From assembly GCF_963082655.1 (NCBI RefSeq), contig NC_081552.1, positions 97,019,592 to 97,083,591 of the forward strand: a stretch of 64,000 bases of DNA, read 5' to 3'. A program made the translations under genes and the position numbers. A model generated the notes under the pieces. It ran no database searches, was not told the origin of the DNA, and saw only the letters and a list, made by a program, of their open reading frames with translations. Shown one piece after another: positions 34,042 through 45,317 of this stretch. This DNA comes from Stomoxys calcitrans. Its lineage: Eukaryota; Arthropoda; Insecta; Diptera; Muscidae. How positions within the stretch are numbered: the stretch's first letter is position 1; every line of letters starts with the position of its first letter.

Positions 34042-34164
34042 TCACCCTAGCCTATCTCTACCGATTTTCAAACGGTAGATTTTTTAGTATTTTTTCGATT
34101 CTATTCCACTGTGTGTTTGTTTATTTTTTCACTTAGTTCAAATTAAATTTAGTTTCGTCATTCG
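34042..34164. other. Unassigned spacer
   Basis: Only T-rich sequence ('agattttttagtattttttcg') with no match recognised. Confidence 0.35.
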
Positions 34165-34334
34165 TTTGGCACAAAAGATATTTTCCCCAAGTAAACTTCT
34201 TTTCTGAAAAAAGTTGGACTTTGTTTACGATAAAAGTACAAGTTTTTGCGATAATTTGTGACAAATACAAAGTTTTTTATCCTGAAAATACCTTTCATTC
34301 TTTATATATACAACATGTTATTCGGGTTAGCTAG
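34165..34334 (+). repeat. Interspersed repeat R4, copy 1
   Basis: The motifs 'aagtaaacttcttttctgaaaaa', 'tttacgataaaagtac' and 'acaacatgttattcggg' recur at 36.9-37.1, 45.9-46.0 and 47.0 kb. A DINE (34335-35867) is inserted at its end. The 35868-35978 stretch on the far side resembles sequence that follows R4 elsewhere. Confidence 0.6.
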
Positions 34335-35867
34335 TTATACCCTCCACCATAAGATGGGGGGTATACTAATTTCGTCATTCTGTTTGTAACTACTCGAAAT
34401 ATTCGTCTGAGACCCCATAAAGTATATATATTCTTGATCGTCGCGACATTTTATGTCGATCTAGCCATGTCCGTCCGTCTGTCCGTCCGTCCGTCCGTCC
34501 GTCTGTCCGTCTGTCCGTCCGTCCGTCCGTCCGTCCGTCCATCTGTCTGTCGAAAGCACGCTAACTTCCGAAGGAGTAAAGCTAGCCGCTTGAAATTTTG
34601 CACAAATACTTCTTATTAGTGTAGGTCGGTTGGTATTGTAAATGGGCCATATCGGTCCATGTTTTGATATAGCTGCCATATAAACCGATCTTGGGTCTTG
34701 ACTTCTTGAGCCTCTAGAGTGCGCAATTCTTATCAGATTGGAATGAAATTTTGCACGACGTGTTTTGCTATGATATCCAATAACTGTGCCAAGTACAGTT
34801 CAAATCGGTCTATAACCTGATATAGCTGCCATATAAACCGATCTTGGGTCTTGACTTCTTGAGCCTCTAGAGGGCGCAATTCTTATCCGATTGAAATGGA
34901 ATTTCGCACGACGTGTTTTGTTATTATATCCAACAAGTGTGCCAAGTATAGTTCAAATCGGTCCATAACCTGATATAGCTGCCATATAAACCGATCTTGG
35001 GTCTTGACTTCTTGAGCCTCTAGAGGGCGCAATTCTTATCCGATTGAAATGGAATTTCGCGCGACGTGTTTTGTTATGATACCCAACAACTGTGCCAAGT
35101 ATGGTTTAAATCGGTCTATAACCTGATATAGCTGCCATATAAACCGATCTTGGGTCTTGACTTCTTGAGCCTCTAGAGTGCGCAATTCTAATCCGATTGG
35201 AATCAATTTTTGGCACCAAGTATTTCGTTATGATATCCAACAACTGTGCCAAGTATGGTTGAAATCGGTCCATAACCTGATATAGCTGTCATATAAACAG
35301 ATCTGGGGATTTGACTTCTTGAGCTTCTAGAGGGCGCAATTCCTATACGATTTGGCTGAAATTTTGCATGACGTATTTTATTTTTACTTTCAACAACTAT
35401 GTCAAATAAGGTTCAAATCGGTTCATAACCTGATATAGCTGCCATATAAACCGATCTGGAATCTTGACTTCTTGACCCCTAGAAGTCGCAATTATTATCC
35501 GATATGCCTGAAATTTTGTACGACGGATCCTCTCATGACCATCAACAAACGTGTTTATTATGGTCTGAATCGGTCTATAGCCCGATACAGATCCCATATA
35601 AATCGTTCTGTCTATTTTACTTCGTGAGCCGCAATGTGCGCAATTCTTATACGAATTGGCTGAAATTTTACACAGGTCTCCAACATAAAATTTAATTGTG
35701 GTCCGAACCGGACCATATCTTGATATCGTTTTAATAGCAGAGCAACTCTTTTCTTATATCCTTTTTTGCCTAAGAAGAGATGCCGGGAAAAGAACTCGAC
35801 AAATGCGATCCATGGTGGAGGGTATATAAGATTCGGCCCGGCCGAACTTAGCACGCTTTTACTTGTT
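34335..35867 (+). mobile_element. DINE-1-like family A, complete
   Basis: Both ends are present. A long (GTCY)n tract lies at 34469-34550, six or so monomers follow, and the 3' end is canonical. It appears nested in the R4 repeat, whose parts flank it on both sides. Confidence 0.9.
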
Positions 35868-35978
35868 TTTCTTTATTTATAAAGTGATTTAATGTCATTG
35901 ATTTGATTTAAAATGAATTGAGCATATTGAAAAAGATGCTAAGTTCAATTTAGTGTTGTAACCTGATACAAACTCAAT
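35868..35978 (+). repeat. R4-associated flank
   Basis: 'tttctttatttataaagtg' and 'gaattgagcatattgaaaaag' match 47050-47070 and 47965-47995, where another DINE has inserted between the two blocks. Here the two blocks are continuous, so this is an approximate empty site for that insertion. Confidence 0.55.
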
Positions 35979-36400
35979 TTTTATACCCTCCACCATAAGA
36001 TGGGGGGTATACTAATTTCGTCATTCTGTTTGTAACTACTCGAAATATTCGTCTGAGACCCCATAAAGTATATATATTCTTGATCGTCGCGACATTTTAT
36101 GTCGATCTAGCCATGTCCGTCCGTCCGTCCGTCTGTCTGTCGAAAGCACGCTAACTTCCGAAGGAGTAAAGCTAGCCGCTTGAAATTGTGCACAAATACA
36201 TCTTATTAGTGTCGGTTGGTATTGTAAATGGGCCATATCGGTCCATGTTTTGATATAGCTGCCATATAAACCGATCTTGGGTCTTGACTTCTTGAGCCTC
36301 TAGAGTTTTGATATCCAACAACTGTGCTAAGTATGGTTCAAATCGGTCCATAACCTGGTATAGATGCCATATAAACCGATCTTGGGTCTTGAATTCTTGT
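35979..36400 (+). mobile_element. DINE-1-like family A, 3'-truncated
   Basis: The copy has a 5' end, a short (GTCY)n at 36115-36140, one monomer with a ~100-bp deletion near 36306, and then a switch at about 36400 into family B sequence. It is effectively a chimera of an A 5' half and a B 3' half. Confidence 0.8.
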
Positions 36401-36735
36401 AAGGCATTGTGTTAAGCTTTTCGACATGTTTATGCTACTTGGCCCAAAACGGTCCTGATTTGGATATACATAGTTGCCATGTAGACCGATATCTCGATTT
36501 AAAGCTTTGGCCCCATAAAAGGCGTATTTATAATCCGATTTCACTGAAATTTGACACAGTGACTTATGTTCGGCTTTTCGATATCCGTGTCGTATATAGT
36601 TCAGATCGGTATGAGGTATATGAGTATAAGGTATGAAATTTTCACCGAATTTTGATGAAAGATGGTTTACATATATACCCGAGGTGGTGGGTATCCAAAG
36701 TTCGGCCCGGCCGAACTTAACGCCTTTTTACTTGT
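36401..36735 (+). mobile_element. DINE-1-like family B, 3' part
   Basis: B monomer sequence ('gttaagcttttcgacatg', 'ttggccccataaaaggcg') leads to the B 3' end: 'ggtttacatatatacccgagg', TGGGTATCCAAAGTTCGG and CCGAACTTAACGCCTTTTTACTTGT. The hairpin TTCGGCCCGGCCGAA is identical to that of family A. Confidence 0.85.
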
Positions 36736-36789
36736 ATTTTTGTTTTTGCGTGCAACTGCTACTTTACGGAGAAGTTCGACTGTATATAT

Positions 36790-36872
36790 AAATAAACAAG
36801 TAAAATCGCAATAAGTTGGTCCAGGCCGAATCTTTTATACCCTCCACATGGATCGGATTTGGCATGTTGTTT
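36790..36872 (-). mobile_element. DINE-1-like 3' end fragment
   Basis: 'aaacaagtaaaatcgcaataag' and 'cgaatcttttataccctccac' show an isolated, diverged family A 3' end with nothing further of the element. The 36736-36789 stretch before it is unassigned. Confidence 0.65.
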
Positions 36873-36899
36873 GAATTACTTTTTAAAATATATTGGTAA

Positions 36900-37112
36900 T
36901 ATATCTACACGCCAAAAAATAATTTGTTTCACATAAAGGAAATGTTTGCCAAGTAAAATTCTTTTCTGAAAAACGCTTGACTTTGTTTGCGATAAAAGAA
37001 AAGGTTTTTTCGCGATAAATTCTTGGAAGAATTTGTAAGTAAACATAACGTTTTTTACCCTGATAATATATTTCGTTATTTATATGTAGAACAAGTTATT
37101 CGGGGTTTTACT
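36900..37112 (+). repeat. Interspersed repeat R4, copy 2
   Basis: It matches copy 1 through 'acgccaaaaaataatttgtttcac', 'cgataaattcttggaagaa' and 'agaacaagttattcgggg'. A SINE follows within a few bases. Confidence 0.6.
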
Positions 37113-37117
37113 TTATT

Positions 37118-37285
37118 TAGGATGTCACCGTAGCGCAGAAGTTAGCATGTCCGCCTATGACGCTAAACGCCTGGGTTCGAATCCTGGTGAGTCCTGGAGT
37201 GCACTCATTGATATGTGAGAATTTTGCCCCTGTTCCTTAGTGGAATGTTTATGGACAAAATTTGCAATTTTACTTTATTTATTTA
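37118..37285 (+). mobile_element. tRNA-derived SINE with A and B boxes, internally deleted
   Basis: TAGCGCAGAAG at 37131-37141 fits the Pol III A box and GGTTCGAATCC at 37174-37184 fits the B box, spaced as in a tRNA. The body lacks about 130 bp present in the 5.4-kb copy. It keeps the tail 'cactcattgatatgtgagaa' and 'gttccttagtggaatgtttatgg', then an A/T-rich (TTTA)n end. No acceptor stem closes, so this is a SINE and not a tRNA gene. Confidence 0.7.
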
Positions 37286-37329
37286 TTTATTTATTTAACA
37301 TCATGCTTATGTATATGTATGTATATTCT

Positions 37330-38411
37330 TTTTATACCCTCCACCATAAGTTGGGGGGTATACTAATTTCGTCGTTCTGTTTGTAACTACTCGAAATATT
37401 CGTCTGAGGCCCCATAAAATGTATATATTCTTGATCGTCGCGACATTTTATGTCGATCTAGCCATGTCCGTCCGTCCGTCTGTCTGTCGAAAGCACGCTA
37501 ACTTCCGAACGAGTAAAGCTAGCCGCTTGAAATTTTGCACAAATACTTCTTATTAGTGTAGGTCGGTTGGTATTGTAAATGGGCCATATCGGTCCATGTT
37601 TTGATATAGCTGCCATAAAAACCGATCTTGGGTCTTGACTTCTTGAGCCTCTAGAGGGCGCAATTCTTATCCGATTGGAATGAAATTTTGCACGACGTGT
37701 TTTGTTATGATACCCAACAACTGTGCCACGTATGGTTCAAATCGGTCTATAACCTTATATAGCTGCCATATAAACCGATCTTGGGTCTTGACTTCTTGAG
37801 CCTCTAGAGGGCACAATTCTTATCCGATCAGAATGAATTTTTACACGAAGTATTTCGTTATGACATCCAACAACAGCGTTAAGTACGGTTCAAATCGGTC
37901 CATAACCTGATATAGCTGTCATATAAACAGATCTGTGGATTTGACTTCTTGAGCTTCTAAAGGGCCCAATTCCTATCCGATTTGGCTGAAATTTTGCACG
38001 ACTTATTTTATTCTTACTTTCAACAACTGTGTCAAATAACGTTCAAATCGGTCCATAACCTGATATAGCTGCCATATAAACCGATCTGGGATCTTGACTT
38101 TTTGACCCCTAGAGGTCGCAATTATTATCCGATATGCCTGAAATTGTACGACGGATCCTCTCATGACCATCAACATACGTGTTTATTATGGTCTTAATCG
38201 GTCTATTGCCCGATACAGCTCCCATATAAATCGTTCTCTCTATTTTACTTCTTGAGCCCCCAATGGGCGCAATTCTTATTCGAATTGGCTGAAATTTTAC
38301 ATAGGTCTCCAACATAAAATTTAATTGTGGTCCGAACCGGACCATATCTTGATATCGCTCTAATAGCAGAGCAAATCTTTTCTTATATCCTTTTTTGCCT
38401 AAGAAGAGATG
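37330..38411 (+). mobile_element. DINE-1-like family A, 3' end missing
   Basis: The 5' end is followed by (GTCY)n at 37466-37488, about four monomers and most of the 3' region. It stops at 'cctaagaagagatgc', about 75 bp short of the terminus. Confidence 0.85.
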
Positions 38412-38626
38412 CACAATTAACTATCTACTTTGGGATAGATATTTCTTTGTCTCGTAAATATTGCCAAACAATGTATGTGCCTTTAAAATTCTTGTTGTAT
38501 TTTCTATACCTGGCAGCCATTTGTGTATTGAGGCGAAACTTTCAAAATTTTCACTTAGAAGTTTAGAGTTTAGCATACCACTCGACCAAGTTGCTAAAAA
38601 TTCTGAATGCTCTTTCCTCAGTCAAA
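38412..38626. other. Unassigned spacer
   Basis: A ~215-bp sequence found nowhere else in the window. Short open frames on it show no recognisable motif. Confidence 0.4.
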
Positions 38627-38728
38627 AACATGTAAAAGCGTGCTAAGTTCGGCCGGGCCGAATCTTACATACCCTCCACCATGGATCGCATTTTTCGAGT
38701 TCTTTTCCCGGCATCTCTTCTTAGGCAA
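38627..38728 (-). repeat. Duplicated DINE 3' terminus (102 bp)
   Basis: A complete 3' terminus, hairpin included, precedes the next copy's own 3' terminus in direct tandem with a 102-bp period, the same unit as at 24.3 kb. Confidence 0.85.
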
Positions 38729-39989
38729 AACAAGTAAAAGCGTGCTAAGTTCGGCCGGGCCGAATCTTATATACCCTCCACCATGGATCGCATTTGTCGA
38801 GTTCTTTTCCCGGCATCTCCTCTTAGGCTAAAAAGGATATAAGAAAAGAGTTGCTCTGCTATTAAAACGATATCAAGATATGGTCCGGTTCGGACCACAA
38901 TTAAATTATATGTTGGAGACGTGTGTAAAATTTCAGCCAATTCGTATAAGAATTGCGCCCATTGGGGCTCACGAAGTAAAATAGAGAGAACGATTTATAT
39001 GGGATCTGTATCGGGCTATAGACCGATTCAAAACATAATAAACACGTTTGTTGATGGTCATGAGAGGATCCATAGTACAAAATTTCAGGCATATCGGAAA
39101 ATAATTGCGACCTCTAGGGGTCAAGAAGTCAAGATCCCAGATCGGTTTATATGGCAGCTATATCAGATTATAAACAGATTTGAACCTTATTTGACACAGT
39201 TATTGAAAGTAAAAATAAAATACGTCGTGCAAAATTTCAGCCAAATCGGATAGGAATTGCGCCCTCTAGAAGCTCAAGAAGTCAAATCCCCAGATCTTTT
39301 TATATGGCAGCTATATCAGGTTATGGACCGATTTCAACCAGACATGGCACAGTTGTTGGATATCATGACAAAACACGTCGTGCAAAAACTCATTCAAATC
39401 GGATAAGAATTATGCCCTCTAGAGGCTCAAGAAGTCAAGACCCAAGATCGGTTTATATGGCAGCTATATCAGGTTATGAACCGATTTAAACCGTACTTGG
39501 CACAGTTGTTGGGTATCATAACAAACCACGTCTTGCGAAATTTCATTTCAATCGGATAAGAATTGCGCACTCTAGAGGATCAAGAAGTCAAGACCCAAGA
39601 TCGGTTTATATGGCAGCTATATCAAAACATGGACCGATATGGCCCATTTACAATACCAACCGACCTACGCTAATAAGATGTATTTGTGCAAAATTTCAAG
39701 CGGCTAGCTTTACTCCTTCGGAAGTTAGCGTGCTTTCGACAGACAGACGGACGGACGGACGGATGGACGGACGGACGGACGGACGGACGGACGGACGGAC
39801 GGACGGACGGACGGACGGACGGACGGACGGACGGACGGACAGACGGACGGACATGGCTAGATCGACATAAAATGTCACGACGATCAAGAATATATATACT
39901 TTATGGGGTCTCAGACGAATATTTCGAGTAGTTACAAACAGAATGACGAAATTAGTATACCCCCCATCTTATGGTGGAGGGTATAAAAA
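38729..39989 (-). mobile_element. DINE-1-like family A, complete, longest microsatellite
   Basis: Both termini are present. It has about four monomers, with an open frame running through several of them on the plus strand. The GGAC tract at 39738-39852 (about 28 tetramers, nearly pure) is the longest in the window and still ends 137 bp from the 5' terminus. Confidence 0.9.
39738..39852. repeat. (GGAC)n microsatellite, ~115 bp
   Basis: Almost uninterrupted GGAC units with one GGAT variant and GACA borders. It is the expanded form of the proto-microsatellite found in every DINE copy here. Elsewhere tracts range from ~19 bp (13589-13607) to ~82 bp (34469-34550). Thr-Asp-Gly-Arg frames across it are artefacts. 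Confidence 0.95.
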
Positions 39990-40192
39990 GGATATAAGAA
40001 AAGATTTGCTCTGCTATTAGAGCGATATCAAGATATGGTCCGGCTTGGACCACAATTAAATTATATGTTGGAGACCTGTGTAAAATGTCAGCGAATTCGA
40101 ATAAGACTTGCTCCATTTGGGGGCTCAAGAATTAAAATAGAGAAATCGATTTATATGGGAGCTGTATCGGGCTATAGACCGATTCAGACCAT
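39990..40192 (-). mobile_element. DINE-1-like family A, 3' region fragment
   Basis: It begins at 'gatataagaaaagatttgc', right after the 5' end of the previous copy, and lacks its own 3' terminus. It ends at 'gattcagaccat' against a tandem 3' end. Confidence 0.75.
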
Positions 40193-40295
40193 AACAAGTA
40201 AAAGCGTGTTAAGTTCGGCCGGGCCGAATCTTATATACCCTCCACCATGGATCGCATTTGTCGAGTTTTTTTCCCAGCATCTCTTCTTAGGAAAA
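40193..40295 (-). repeat. Duplicated DINE 3' terminus (103 bp)
   Basis: A second example of direct 3'-end doubling: AACAAGTAAAAGCGTGTTAA to 'cttcttaggaaaa', followed by another complete 3' terminus. Confidence 0.85.
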
Positions 40296-41322
40296 AACAA
40301 GTAAAAGCGTGCTGAGTTCGGCCGAGCCAAATCTTATATACCCTCCACCATGGATCGCATTTGTCGAGTTCTTTTCCCGGCATCTCTTCTTAGGCAAAAA
40401 AAAGGATATAAGAAAAGATTTGCTCTGCTATTAGAGCGATATTAAGATATTGTCCGGTTTGGACCACAATTAAATTATATTTATGTTGGAGACCTGTGTA
40501 AAATGTCAGCCAATTCGAATAAGAATTGCGCTCTTTGTGGGCTCAAGAAGTAAAATAAAGTGATCGATTTATGTGGCAGCTGTATCGGGCTATATACCGA
40601 TTCAGACCATAATAAACACGTATGTTAATGGTCATGAGAGAATACGTCGTACAAAATTTCAGGCAAATCGGATAATAATTGCGATCTCTAGAGGCTCAAG
40701 AAGTCAAGATCCCAGATCGGTTTATATGTCAGCTAAATCAGGTTGTGAACCGACTTGTACTTTATTTGACATAGTTGTTCAAAGTAACAATAAAAAAGTC
40801 TTGCGAAATTTCAGCCAAATCGGATAGCAATTGCGCCCTCTAAAAGCTCAAGAAGTCAAGTCTCCAGATCTGTTTATATGACAGCTATATCAGGTTATGA
40901 ACCGATTTGGCACAGGTGTTGGATATCACAACAAAATACTACGTGTCAAAATTCATTCCAATCGGATAAGAATTGCGCACTCTAGAGGATCAAGAAGTCA
41001 AGACCCAAGATCGGTTTATATGGCAGCTATATCAAAACATGGACCGATATGGCCCATTTCCAATACCAACCGACCTACACTAATAAGAAGTATTTGTGCA
41101 AAATTTCAAGCGGCTAGCTTTACTCCTTCGGAAGTTAGCGTGCTTTCGACAGACAGACGGACGGACGGACGGACAGACGGACGGACATGGCTAGATCGAC
41201 ATAAAATTTCACGACGATCAAGAATATATATACTTTATGGGGTCTCAGACGAATATTTCGAGTAGTTACATTCAGAATGACGAAATTAGTATACCCCCCA
41301 TCTTATGGTGGAGGGTAAAAAA
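40296..41322 (-). mobile_element. DINE-1-like family A, complete
   Basis: 3' end with a mutated hairpin (TTCGGCCGAGCC), three monomers, GGAC tract at 41148-41187 and 5' end at 41322. Confidence 0.85.
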
Positions 41323-41908
41323 ACGTCTGGCAAAATTTCAGCCAAATCGGATAGGAATTGCGCCCTTTAGAAGCTCAAGAAGTCAAGTCCCCAGATCTGT
41401 TTATATGACACCTATATCAGGTTATGGACCGATTTGAACCATTCTTGGCACAGTTGTTGGATATTATAACAAAACACGTCGTGCAAAATTTCATTTCAAT
41501 CGGATAGGAATTGCGCACTCTAGAGGCTCAAGAAGTCAAGACCCAAGATCGGTTTATATGGCAGCTATATCAGGTTAAGGACTGATTTGAACCATACTTG
41601 GCACAGTTGTTGGATATTATAACAAAACACGTCGTGCAAAATTTCATTCCCATCGGATAAGAATTGCGCACTCTAGAGGCTCAAGAAGTCAAGACCCAAG
41701 ATCGGTTTATATGGCAGCTAGTTAGTTAGCGTGCTTTCGACAGACAGACGGACGGACGGACAGACGGACGGACATGGCTGGATCGACATAAAATTCCACG
41801 ACGATCAAGAATATATATACTTTATAGGGTCTCAGACGAATATTTCGAGTAGTTACAATCAGAATGACGAAATTAGTATACCCCATCTTATGGTGGAGGG
41901 TATAAAAA
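41323..41908 (-). mobile_element. DINE-1-like family A, lacking 3' end
   Basis: It starts in a monomer, has about two and a half monomers, then a deletion near 41720 ('ggcagcta' to 'gttagcgtgc'), a GGAC tract at 41739-41773 and the 5' end. It joins the previous copy's 5' end without spacer. Confidence 0.8.
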
Positions 41909-42780
41909 AACACGTATGTTGATGGTCGTGAGGGAATCCGTCGTACAAAATTTCAGGAAATCGGATAATAATTGCGACCTCTAGAGGGTCAAGAAATCAA
42001 GATCCAAATTCGATTGATTTGGCAGCTATATCAGGTTATGAACCGATTTGAACCTTATTTGACACAGTTGTTGAAAGTTAGAATAGAATAAGTCTTGCAA
42101 AATTTCAGCCAATTCGGATAGGAATTGCGCCCTCTAGAAGCTCAAGAAGTCAAGTCTCCAGATCTGTTTATATGACAGTTATGTCAGGTTATGAACCGAT
42201 TTGAACCATACTTGGCAAAGTTGTGGGATATCATAACAAAACACGTCGTGCAAAATTTCATTCCAATCGGATAAGGATTGCGCACTGTTATTGGATATCA
42301 TAATAAAACACGTCGAGAAAAATTTGACTCCAATCGGATAAGAATGGCGCACTCTGGAGGCCCAAGAAGTCATGACCCTAGATGGCAGCTACATCAGGTT
42401 GTTAACCGATTTGAACCATGCTTGGCACAGTTGTTGGATATCATAACAAAACACGTCGTGCAAAATTTCATCTCAATCGGATAAGAATTGCGCACTCTAG
42501 AGGCTCAAGAAGTCAAGACCCAAGATTGGTTTATATGGCAGCTATATGAAAACATGGACCGATATGGCCCATTTACAGCAGCAACAATTTCAAGCGGCTA
42601 GCTTTACTCCTTCGGAAGTTAGCATGCTTTCGACAGACAGACGGACGGACGGACGGACATGGCTAGATCGACATAAAATGTCGCGACGATCAAGAATATA
42701 TATACTTTATGAGGTCTCAGACGAATATTTCGAGTAGTTACAAACATAATGACGAAATTCTTATGGTGGAGGGTATAAAA
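41909..42780 (-). mobile_element. DINE-1-like family A, lacking 3' end
   Basis: It starts at 'aacacgtatgttgatggtcg' inside the 3' region, has several degenerate monomers with deletions (for example near 42285), a GGAC tract at 42631-42659 and a shortened 5' end. It is followed directly by the 3' end of a family B copy. Confidence 0.8.
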
Positions 42781-44162
42781 AACAAGTTAAAAGGCATTAA
42801 GTTCGGCCGGGCCGAACTTTGGATACCCACTACATCGGGTATATATGTAAACCGCCTTTCATCAAAATTCGGTGAAAAATTCATAACTTATGTCCCATAT
42901 CAGTTATATTAAAATATGTTCCGATTTGGACCAAATACTAATAAGTACGGTAGTTATATCTAAAAATAAACCAATCTGAACCATATACGACACGGATGTC
43001 GAAAAGCCTAACATAAGACTTGGTCAAATTTCAGTGATATCGGATTATAAATGCGAATTTTATGGGGCTAGGAATTTAAATAGAGATATCGGTTTACATG
43101 GCAGCTATATCCAAATCTAGACCGATTTGGGCCAAGTTGCATTAAAATGTCGAAGAGCCTAACTTAAACCACTGTCCCAAATTTAAACGAAATCGGACAA
43201 TAAATGCCTCTTTTATGGGCCCAAAACCTTAAATCGAGAGATCGGTCTATATGGCAGCTATATTCAAATCTAGACTCATCTGGGCAAAATTGAAGAAGGA
43301 CGTCGAAGAGCCTAATTAAACTCACTGTCTCAAATTTCAGCGACATCAGACAATTAATGCGTCTTTTATGGCCCCAAAACCTAAAACCTAGATATCGGTC
43401 TATATGGCAGCTATATCCAAATCTGGACCGATCTGTGCGATATTGCAAAAATATGTCTAGAGGCTTAATATAACTCACTGTCCCGAATTTCAGCGACATC
43501 GGACAATAAATGAGTATTTGATGGGCCCAAAACCTTAAATCAGGAAAACGGTCTATATGGCAGCTATATCCAAATCTGAACCGATCTGAGTCAAATTGAA
43601 GACAGATGTCGTAGGGCCTAAGACAACTCACTATCCCAAATTTCAGCAAAATCGGATAATAAATGTGGCTTTTGTGGGTCTTAGACCCTAAATCGGAGGA
43701 TCGGTCTATATGGCAGCTATATTCAAATCTGAACCGATCTGAGCCAAATTGACGAAGGATGTCAAATGGCCTAACACAATTCACTGTCCCGAATTTCAAC
43801 AAAATCGGATAATAAATGTGGCTTTTATGGGCCTAAGACCCTAAATCGGCGGATCGGTCTATATGGGGGCTATATCAAGATATAGTCCGATATAGCCCAT
43901 CTTCGAACCTAACCTGCTTATGGACAAAAAAAAGAATCTGTGCAAAATTTCAGCTCAATATCTCTAATTTTAAAGACTGTAGCGTGATTTCAACAGACAC
44001 ACGGACAGACGGACAGACGGACGGACATGTCTAGATCGTCTTAGATTTTTACGCTGATCAAGAATATATATACTTTATAGGCTCGGAAATGGATATTTCG
44101 ATGCGTTGCAAACGGATTGAAAAAATGAATATACCCCCATCCTTCGGTGGTGGGCATAAAAA
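42781..44162 (-). mobile_element. DINE-1-like family B, complete (~1.4 kb)
   Basis: The reversed 3' end AACAAGTTAAAAGGCATTAAG and hairpin TTCGGCCGGGCCGAA open the copy. Monomer anchors ('cggtctatatgg') at 43243, 43396, 43549, 43702 and 43855 are exactly 153 bp apart. GACA/GGAC tract 43994-44028; the 5' end (TCCTTCGGTGGTGGGCATAA) ends at 44162. A 212-codon frame on the minus strand (43164-43802) is four monomers translated and has no separate coding support. Confidence 0.9.
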
Positions 44163-44163
44163 G

Positions 44164-45317
44164 GAACAAGTAAAAGCGTGCTAAGTTCGGCCGGGCCGAA
44201 TCTTATATACCCTCCACCATGGATCGCATTTGTCGAGTTCTTTTCCCGGCATCTCTTCTTAGGCAAAAAAGGATATAAGAAAAGAGTTGCTCTACTATTA
44301 AAACGATATCAAGATATGGTCCGGTTCGGACCACAATTAAATTATATGTTGGAGACGTGTGTAAAATTTCAGCCAATTCGTATAAGAATTGCGCCCATTG
44401 GGGCTCACGAAGTAAAATAGAGAGAACGATTTATTTGGGATCTGTATCGGGCTATAGACCGATTCAGACCATAATAAACACGTTTGTTGATGGTCATGGG
44501 AGGATCCGTCGTACAAAATTTCAGGCATATCGGATCCCAGATCGGTTTATATGGCAGCTATATCAGGTTATGAACCGACTTGTACTTTATTTGACACAGT
44601 TGTTGAAAGTAAAAATAAAATACGTCATGCAAAATTTCAGCCAAATCGGATAGGAATTGCGCCCTCTAAAAGCTCAAGAAGTCAAATCCCCAGAACTGTT
44701 TATATGACAGCTATATCAGGTTATGGACCGATTTCAACCATACTTGGCACAGTTGTTGGATATCATAGCAAAACACGTCGTGCAAAAATTCATTCAAATC
44801 GGATAAGAATTGTGCCCTCTAGAGGCTCAAGAAGTCAAGACCCAAGATCGGTTTATATGGCAGCTATATCAGGTTATGAACCGATTTAAACCATACTTGA
44901 CACAGTTGTTGTATATCATAACAAAACACGTCGTGCAAAATTTCATTCCAATCGGATAAGAATTGCGCACTCTAGAGGCTCAAGAAGTCAAGACCCAAGA
45001 TCGGTTTATATGGCAGCTATATCAAAACATGGACCGATATGGCCCATTTACAATACCAACCGACCTACACTAATAAGAAGTATTTGTGCAAAATTTCAAG
45101 CGGCTAGCTTTACTCCTTCGAAAGTTAGCGTGCTTTCGACAGACAGACGGACGGACGGACAGACGGACAGACGGACGGACATGGCTAGATCGACATAAAA
45201 TTTCACGACGATCAAGAATATATATACTTTATGGGGTCTCGGACGAATATTTCGAGTAGTTACAATCAGAATGACGAAATTAGTATATCCCCCATCTTAT
45301 GGTGGAGGGTATAAAAA
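44164..45317 (-). mobile_element. DINE-1-like family A, complete, with private deletion
   Basis: Both termini are present and the GGAC tract lies at 45138-45181. The monomer junction 'ggcatatcggatcccagatcgg' near 44525 marks a ~50-bp deletion shared only with the copy at 50.3-51.4 kb. The two therefore descend from one master or from a duplication. Confidence 0.9.

Noticed and set aside
37131..37200. A functional tRNA gene
   Set aside because: A and B boxes are present, but no acceptor stem pairs and a SINE body follows. The 5.4-kb relative has the same body, so it is a tRNA-derived SINE.
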